Made by a program: the position numbers and the translations under genes
Part shown: in pieces, positions 59,029 to 64,000 of the stretch
How positions within the stretch are numbered: position 1 is the first letter of the stretch
How the letters are laid out: every line of letters starts with the position of its first letter
From: Thermus filiformis
GTDB taxonomy: Bacteria; Deinococcota; Deinococci; Deinococcales; Thermaceae
Reading direction: 5' to 3'
Assembly: GCF_000771745.2 (NCBI RefSeq)
Contig: NZ_JPSL02000037.1
Span: 1-64,000, forward strand
DNA: 64,000 bases
Notes under the pieces: model-generated
What the model was told of the DNA's origin: nothing
Database searches by the model: none
What the model saw: only the letters and a program-made list of their open reading frames with translations

Positions 59029-60963
59029 ATGGTCACCTACGTTTCGCTTCTGGGAAACGACCCCGGCCCCGTGTACGCGGGCTTGAAGCTGGTGAAGCGG
59101 CGGGCTGGGAGGGTGGGAAAGGTGGTCCTTTACGCGCAGAAGCTGCAGGAGCCCCAGCCGGAGGTCTACAGGGCCAAGCGGGAGGCCCTTTACCGCCTCC
59201 TTAAGGACCAGGGGCTTACGCTTGAAGAGCACCCTATCTCTCACACGCCGAAGGGGGAGGCCCCTTTTCCGAAGCCTGGGAAGGACGCCTGGGTCAACCT
59301 CACGGGAGGGTCCAAGTTCTGGGCCGCCCTCCTCCTGGAGTGGTGGTGGGACTCGGGGGCCCAGTTCTTCCTCCTGGACGCCCAGCGCCCCCTCGAGCCC
59401 CCCTATGCCCTCTTTCTCTGGCCTGAGGAAAAGCAGGAAGCCCTGGAGGACGAAAAGGAGGAGACCCTTTCCCTGGAGGACTACCTCGAGCTCTACCTCG
59501 AGCCCCTGGGGGAGGAGTGCAAAAAGGAGGCCCTTCCCAGCCGGTACCGCTTTCCCTCCGGAGCCCGGGCGGTGCGGCTTTTGGGCAAGAGGGAGGAGAC
59601 CCACTTCGCCGTCTACCGGGGCCGCCCCTACCTGTTCAAGCCCTTCCTGGTAGACGAGGGGCGGGAGATGACGAAGGAGGAGATGAGTCGTTTCCGGGAG
59701 GAGTCCGAACGGCTAGGCGGGCAGAACTGCCTTCCCATCGTCCTCATTCACCGCAGGCACCTGAATGGGCTCGCCAACGACCTGGAACGGAAAAACAAGG
59801 AGGCGAAGTTCAAGGAGCTGGCCAAGACCTACAAGATCTCCCTGATGAATCCGGCAAAAAGCCTCGAGGAGCAGCTCAAGCCCCCTCCTCCCCCTCCTGC
59901 CCCTCCGCCCGAGCCTTTCCCCCATCCGCAAGGCTCCCTTCTGGTGGCCAACGTCTCCGACCAGACCCTGCCCATTTACGCCGCCTACCTGGCCTTGAAG
60001 CCCAAGGAGGTGTACCTGGCCGCCACCCCCGAGATGCGGGAGAAGATGGAGAACCTGAAGGGCGTTCTCCAAAGTAGGGGCGCCCGGGTGCGGACCCGGC
60101 AGATCTCCGCCAGCTTGGCGCATGAGGAGGTCCGCCGCCTCTTCGCCCCCGTGGCCCAGGAGGCCGACCGGGCAGGGCACCCCATGTACGCCAACCTGAA
60201 CGGCGGCACCACCGCCTTGGCCCTGGGTCTCCACCTGGCCATCCAAGGCCGTAAGCAGGCCCAGGCCCACTACTTCCAGGGGGACCGGCTTTATCTCCTG
60301 AGCGGGGAGGAGAAGGAGGTCCCCTGGAAGGAAGCAAGGCTGGAGGAGGTCCTGGCCCTGTACGGGCGGCAGATCCGGCCAAAGAAGGAGTTGGGAAAGC
60401 CCCGGCCCGACCCGGAGGTGGCCCAACTGGCCCGCTCCATCCTGAACCGCTGGGAGGCGCTGGACTGGAGCACGGACCCGGAGGTAAGGCGCTTTTTTAG
60501 CCTCTGGAAAGAGCGCTTCGGGGGTAGTCTGCTTGGAGATGTACAGAGCCTTCGGGGCCTTGTTCTGGAGTACCTGACCTTTTACGAGCTGGACCAATAC
60601 CTGGCCCCAAGGGGAGGCAAGGTGGCCTGGGGGGGCCACTTGACCAACCTGGACGCTCCCGAGGCCGTCGTAAACCAGGTGGACGAGGTGGACATCCTGG
60701 CCTTCTACCGGGGGAAGCTCTGGATCGTGGAGTGCAAGATGCACCGCAATGCCCTGAGTAGGGACGAACTGGAAAACGACCTCCTGCTGGCCCGCATGGT
60801 CGGGGGGCTGAGGGCAGGGGCCCTCGCGGTGGTGGCCAGGTGGGAGGGCGACCCACCCGAGAAAAAGAAGGACACCGTTTACATGGCCCTCGAGGCCCCG
60901 GAGGGCGTGCAAGGGGTTTTCCGCTTCCCGGAGGAGCTTCCCCAGGTCCTGGACAAAAAAGGG
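59029..60963 (+). CDS. can1: Can1-type CRISPR ancillary nuclease (two CARF domains, PD-(D/E)xK)
   Basis: The stop codon at 60964-60966 follows the last codon given here; 645 aa. CARF1 at about 1-120 (NLTGGSKFW at 90-98) is followed by a nuclease-like domain to about 275 and a Pro-rich linker (284-300). CARF2 is at about 302-405 (NLNGGTTALALG from 389), and the C-terminal PD-(D/E)xK domain carries D555, E568 and K570 (VDILAFYRGKLWIVECK). This order matches Can1 of T. thermophilus (TTHB155), a cA4-activated DNA nickase that supports type III immunity. Start ATG 59029 behind AAAGGGGGGAGA. Weak TAGAAT at 59003. Confidence 0.9.
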
Positions 60964-60973
60964 TAGAAGAAGG

Positions 60974-60979
60974 TATAAA
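60974..60979 (+). promoter_or_regulatory. csm6 -10 box (leaderless)
   Basis: TATAAA, six nt (GGCGGT), ATG 60986. It lets the ribonuclease gene be read apart from can1. Confidence 0.5.
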
Positions 60980-60985
60980 GGCGGT

Positions 60986-62401
60986 ATGCAGACGGTAAAC
61001 AATCCAGGAGACTTGGAGCCCATCTGGCAGGCGTACCGCGAGGCGGTGCGGGCGGGGGGAAACCCCCACACCCTCTACCGGGAGATGGTCTGGCCCCACC
61101 TGCTCGCCCTCTGGCGCACCGCTCCCCAGGTCTACCCCGAGCGGAGGTCTTTCCGCGTCTCCATCCACACCCTGGGCACCAGCCCCGAGGCCACCACCCT
61201 GGCCGTTTTGGGCACGGGGGCCGAGGAGGTCTACGTCCTGCACACGGAGGAGACCCGCCGCCACCTGGACCAGCTCGAGGCGGACGCGAACAGGCGGGTC
61301 TACCCCAAGGAGGTGCACAAGAGCGACGTGGCCCAGATCTACCAGCAGGTCTACGAGATCCTCAAGCGCCTCCCCAAGGACACCCCGGTGGCCCTGGACA
61401 TCACCAGCGGCACCAAGGCCATGAGCGCGGGTCTCGCCGCCGTGGGCTTCTTCTTCCGGCGCCACTACTCCAACCTGCAGGTGGTCTACGTGGACAACGA
61501 GGAGTACGACCAGGAGCTCCGCCGCCCCAAGGCCGGCACGGAGCGGCTGATGATCCTTCCCAACCCCCACGAGGCGGTGGGGGAGGTGGATGTCCTCCTG
61601 GCCCAGGAGCTTTACGAAAAGGGGGACTTTACGGGGGCCTCCGGCTACTTCAGCGGCCTGGTGAAGCAAACGGGGCGGCAGGAGTACGTGCTCTACGCCA
61701 CCCTGAGCGAGATGTACGGCGCCTGGTGGGCCCTTAAATTTGAAGAGGCCCTGAGGAAAGGGAAAAGCCTCCTGGAGCGGCTGGGCAACGACCCCTACCT
61801 CCTCCACCCCTTAAACCGTCAAAGGCCCCGCCTGCAGGCCCAGGTGGAGCTCCTGGAGGAGGCGAACCGTTTCCTGGACAGCAAGGACCTGGGCCAAAGG
61901 CGCGGGGTCCTGGCGGTGGCGGCCACCCTCCTCCATCTGTCCGAGGAGGAGGAACACCCCTCCCTGAAGGCCCTCTACGCCTACCGGGCCCTGGAGCTCC
62001 TCCTGCAGGAGCGGCTTCACCGCCACGGGCGGCGGGCGGAGGACCCCCGCCTTTCCCCTGAGGAGAAGGAGGCCCTCGGCCAGGAGCTTGCCCGCATCCT
62101 GGGGGGGGAGGCCCGGGTGGGCGACCGGCTGGGCCTTCTGGACGTCATGGCCTTCCTGCGCGTCCTGGGGGACCCCGTGCTCAAGGGGATGAGCCTCCAG
62201 GAGGTCCAGGGGCTCAAGGGGGTCCTCCAGGCCCGCAACCAGTCCCTCCTGGTGCACGGCCTCGAGGTGCCCACCGAAAAGGAGGTGGGAAAGGTGGCCA
62301 AGGGGGCGAAGGGGCTCCTCAGGGCGTTGCAGGACGAGCTCCGCCTCCAGCCCAGCCTCGAGCCTGCGCCCTTGGAGTTCTGGGGTCGCCGGGAAGAGTG
62401 A
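60986..62401 (+). CDS. csm6: Csm6-type CARF-HEPN ribonuclease (TIGR02710 family)
   Basis: 471 aa. CARF domain: HTLGTSPEATTLAVL at 61-75 and the ligand loop DITSGTKAMSAG (138-149). A helical 6H-like middle follows, then a HEPN domain with R417-x6-H424 (RNQSLLVH). It corresponds in length and layout to T. thermophilus Csm6 (TTHB152), a dimeric ssRNase switched on by cA4 made by Cas10, which degrades RNA nonspecifically. Its stop codon runs into the GAAGCGGT minisatellite. Confidence 0.92.
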   Translation: MQTVNNPGDLEPIWQAYREAVRAGGNPHTLYREMVWPHLLALWRTAPQVYPERRSFRVSIHTLGTSPEATTLAVLGTGAEEVYVLHTEETRRHLDQLEADANRRVYPKEVHKSDVAQIYQQVYEILKRLPKDTPVALDITSGTKAMSAGLAAVGFFFRRHYSNLQVVYVDNEEYDQELRRPKAGTERLMILPNPHEAVGEVDVLLAQELYEKGDFTGASGYFSGLVKQTGRQEYVLYATLSEMYGAWWALKFEEALRKGKSLLERLGNDPYLLHPLNRQRPRLQAQVELLEEANRFLDSKDLGQRRGVLAVAATLLHLSEEEEHPSLKALYAYRALELLLQERLHRHGRRAEDPRLSPEEKEALGQELARILGGEARVGDRLGLLDVMAFLRVLGDPVLKGMSLQEVQGLKGVLQARNQSLLVHGLEVPTEKEVGKVAKGAKGLLRALQDELRLQPSLEPAPLEFWGRREE

Positions 62402-62463
62402 AGCGATGAAGGGTGAAGCGGTGAAGCGGTGAAGCGATGAAGCGGTGAAGCGGTGAAGCGGTG
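62400..62463 (+). repeat. 8-bp minisatellite GAAGCGGT behind csm6
   Basis: About eight units of GTGAAGCG, starting inside the csm6 stop codon. Orientation opposite to the copy at 58119. Confidence 0.85.
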
Positions 62464-62469
62464 CGGTTG

Positions 62470-62542
62470 AATGCCAAACGCTGAACGTCCAACGAGACTC
62501 GGGTGTTCGGCGTTCTTCGTTCGGCGTTGGGCGTTTGGCATT
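62470..62542. repeat. AACG-rich imperfect hairpin between csm6 and cmr2
   Basis: AATGCCAAACG (62470-62480) pairs exactly with CGTTTGGCATT (62532-62542); the sequence between consists of AACG/CGTT heptads that continue the stem imperfectly. Confidence 0.8.
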
Positions 62543-62551
62543 CACTTCCCC

Positions 62552-62579
62552 TTGACCCGCAACCCGGAATCTCTATAAT
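62552..62579 (+). promoter_or_regulatory. cmr operon promoter
   Basis: TTGACC (62552-62557), 16 nt, TATAAT (62574-62579): the closest match to the housekeeping consensus in the window. It leaves a leader of about 23 nt with GGAGG before ATG 62609. Confidence 0.75.
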
Positions 62580-62608
62580 GGGCCTAGAGACTTTTTCCCG
62601 GAGGCGGT

Positions 62609-64000
62609 ATGGATCACCTTATGGCCATCGCCCTGGGGCCGGTGCAGGAGTTCATCGCCACGGCCCGCAGGTTTCGCGACTTTTACGCGGGAAGCCGTCT
62701 CCTTTCCGAGGCGGCGGCCAGGGCGGCGCGCCACCTGGCCCAGGCCGTGGGGCCGGAGAACCTGATCTTCCCCGCGCCCAAGGACCTGGGGGAGCTGGAG
62801 GAGCTGGGCCAGGCGGGCATCCCCAACGTGCTGCTTTTGCGGGTGCCCGAGGGCAAGGACCCGGCCTCTTTGGGGGAGGAGGCCCTGGGGGCCGCCCGGG
62901 GCTACCTGAGGGAGATGGCCGAGAAGACCCTGGGGCCCCACCGGGCCCACCTGCGCTACCCGGAGGCCCTGGCCCAGGTGGAAGACCTCCTGGAGGGGTA
63001 CTACGCCTACCTCCCCCTGGGGGACTACGCCCAGACCCGGGGCCGGCTCATGGCCCTCCTCTCCGCCCGGAAGAACACCCGGGACTTCGCCCCCGTCTTT
63101 TGGGGAGGCCCCCTCTACAAGAGCTCCCTGGACGGGGCCCGGGAAAGTGTCCTGGATTTCCGCCAGGACGAGGCCCGCCTGCGGCGGCGGCTGGGGATCA
63201 AGGAGGGGGAGTACCTTTCGGGGCCCGACCTCCTCAAGCGCCTCTGGCAGGCCCCTCCCTTCCCCAGCTCCACCCATATGGCCGCCCTGCCCTTCTGGGA
63301 AGGGGTGCGCGCTCGGAAGGCCGAGGGGGTGCTGGAAGAGGCCCTGGAGGAGCTGGCCCACCTGGCGGGGGAGGAGGCCCGGACCGGAAACCCCCACCCC
63401 GCCCTGCGGGACACCCCCTTCGCCCGGCTGGACGTCCGCCTCCTCTACGAGAGCCGCCTCGAGGAGTTCCCCGCCTTAGCCGAGGACGAGGGCCGGCTCG
63501 AGGCGGCCCGCTCCCGGCTGGCTTCCCTCTGGAAGGAGCTCAGGAAGCGGGGGGTCAAGGCCCCGCCCGGGAGCTACTACGCCCTCCTCCTGGCCGACGG
63601 GGACCGGATGGGCGAGGCCATAGACCGGCAAACCAGTCTGCAGGCCCACCGGGAGCTTTCCCGCCGCCTGGCCCTGGAGTTCGCCCAGAAGGTGCGCGCC
63701 CTCGTGGAAGGCCACCGGGGAGGGCTGGTCTACTCGGGGGGCGACGACGTCCTGGCCCTCCTCCCCCTCCACACCGCCCTGCGAGCAGCTTGGGACCTGG
63801 CCCAGCGCTTCCAGGAGGTCATGGCCCCTTACGGACAGGACGGGGTTCGGCCCAGCCTCTCCGTGGGCCTTGCGGTGGTCCACCACCTCGAGCCCCTGCA
63901 AGATGCCCTGGACCTGGTGCGGCGCGCCGAGAAGCTGGCCAAGTCCGGCTACAAAGGAGAAGCTCCCCGGAACGCCCTGGCCGTGGCCTACAGCCCCCGC
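62609..64000 (+). CDS. cmr2: Cas10/Cmr2 of a type III-B system, partial at window edge
   Basis: 464 codons visible, 3' end outside the window. It begins at once with the Cmr2 N-terminal pattern MAIALGPVQEFIATARRFRDFY and GSRLLSEAAA, with no HD nuclease domain before it. The polymerase/cyclase palm motif is YSGGDDVLALLP (G377 G378 D379 D380). An earlier palm-like LLLADGDRMGEAI lies near 329-341. Cas10 senses target RNA bound by the Cmr complex and makes cyclic oligoadenylates that would activate the Can1 and Csm6 proteins upstream. Without HD, it would lack the intrinsic DNase activity. Start by GGAGG spacing. Confidence 0.95.
   Translation, partial: MDHLMAIALGPVQEFIATARRFRDFYAGSRLLSEAAARAARHLAQAVGPENLIFPAPKDLGELEELGQAGIPNVLLLRVPEGKDPASLGEEALGAARGYLREMAEKTLGPHRAHLRYPEALAQVEDLLEGYYAYLPLGDYAQTRGRLMALLSARKNTRDFAPVFWGGPLYKSSLDGARESVLDFRQDEARLRRRLGIKEGEYLSGPDLLKRLWQAPPFPSSTHMAALPFWEGVRARKAEGVLEEALEELAHLAGEEARTGNPHPALRDTPFARLDVRLLYESRLEEFPALAEDEGRLEAARSRLASLWKELRKRGVKAPPGSYYALLLADGDRMGEAIDRQTSLQAHRELSRRLALEFAQKVRALVEGHRGGLVYSGGDDVLALLPLHTALRAAWDLAQRFQEVMAPYGQDGVRPSLSVGLAVVHHLEPLQDALDLVRRAEKLAKSGYKGEAPRNALAVAYSPR

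Noticed and set aside
58170-64000. Adaptation genes (cas1, cas2) or cas6 in the CRISPR module
   Set aside because: None of the frames here shows these families; they may lie beyond the right edge.

Overview
The window is a contiguous piece of a Thermus-type genome (Deinococcus-Thermus phylum). The base composition is very GC-rich with strong third-position G/C. The protein set (ba3 oxidase with its 34-residue third subunit, family-4 uracil-DNA glycosylase, Arg32-type EF-P, MglA/MglB, BshA-type glycosyltransferase) and the many genes whose start codon lies 5-9 nt behind a TANNNT -10 box (leaderless mRNAs) point the same way. The left end cuts an IS transposase and the right end cuts the Cas10 gene of a type III-B CRISPR system.

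Layout. 0-4.3 kb: pyridoxal-5-phosphate synthase genes pdxS and pdxT, split by an SmtB-type repressor and a Zn/Cd P-type ATPase. 4.3-10.3 kb, minus strand: asnS, a Cof-type HAD phosphatase, a PhzF protein, aspS and hisS. 10.5-15 kb: two small proteins, then a molybdate/tungstate ABC operon with a structured leader, a family-4 UDG and a partner protein. 15-21.4 kb, plus strand: a membrane pseudokinase, a DUF3108-like protein, hisD, a BtuF-like binding protein, a subtilase lipoprotein and an LCP protein. 21.4-26.5 kb: tRNA-Leu, a TehA/SLAC1 channel, divergent ppx/ppk and SixA. 26.5-30.4 kb, minus strand: ba3 oxidase operon cbaD-cbaB-cbaA-cbaX-MFS. 30.6-41 kb: mglB-mglA, an M20 peptidase, an agmatinase-type ureohydrolase, an esterase, efp, accB-accC, an Asp23-like protein, nusB, folD and a PAP2-like membrane protein. 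41-54 kb: an HdrDE-like Fe-S protein with a palindromic operator, a methyltransferase-TerC-esterase operon, lon, bshA, and an AAA(MoxR)-MNT-HEPN-VWA operon. 54-57.7 kb: hslV-hslU, a TPR protein, tatA and tRNAs Pro, Gly and Arg. 57.9-64 kb: a CRISPR array read leftward and, rightward, a Can1-type nuclease, a Csm6-type ribonuclease and Cas10/Cmr2.

How the parts connect. Most genes are housekeeping. The accessory signal sits in four places. The first is the CRISPR module: two different cyclic-oligoadenylate effectors precede an apparently HD-less Cas10, and the module is flanked by inverted composite minisatellites that also interrupt the array tail. The second is the overlapping four-gene AAA-MNT-HEPN-VWA operon, which nests a HepT/MntA-like pair inside a MoxR/VWA pair. 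The third is a set of dispersed repeats: eight copies of a palindrome whose stem arms covary, 8-bp GAAGCGGT minisatellites, and AACG-rich imperfect hairpins. The fourth is a set of tightly interlocked divergent leaderless promoters.

All calls come from reading the sequence. No database or structure search was run.
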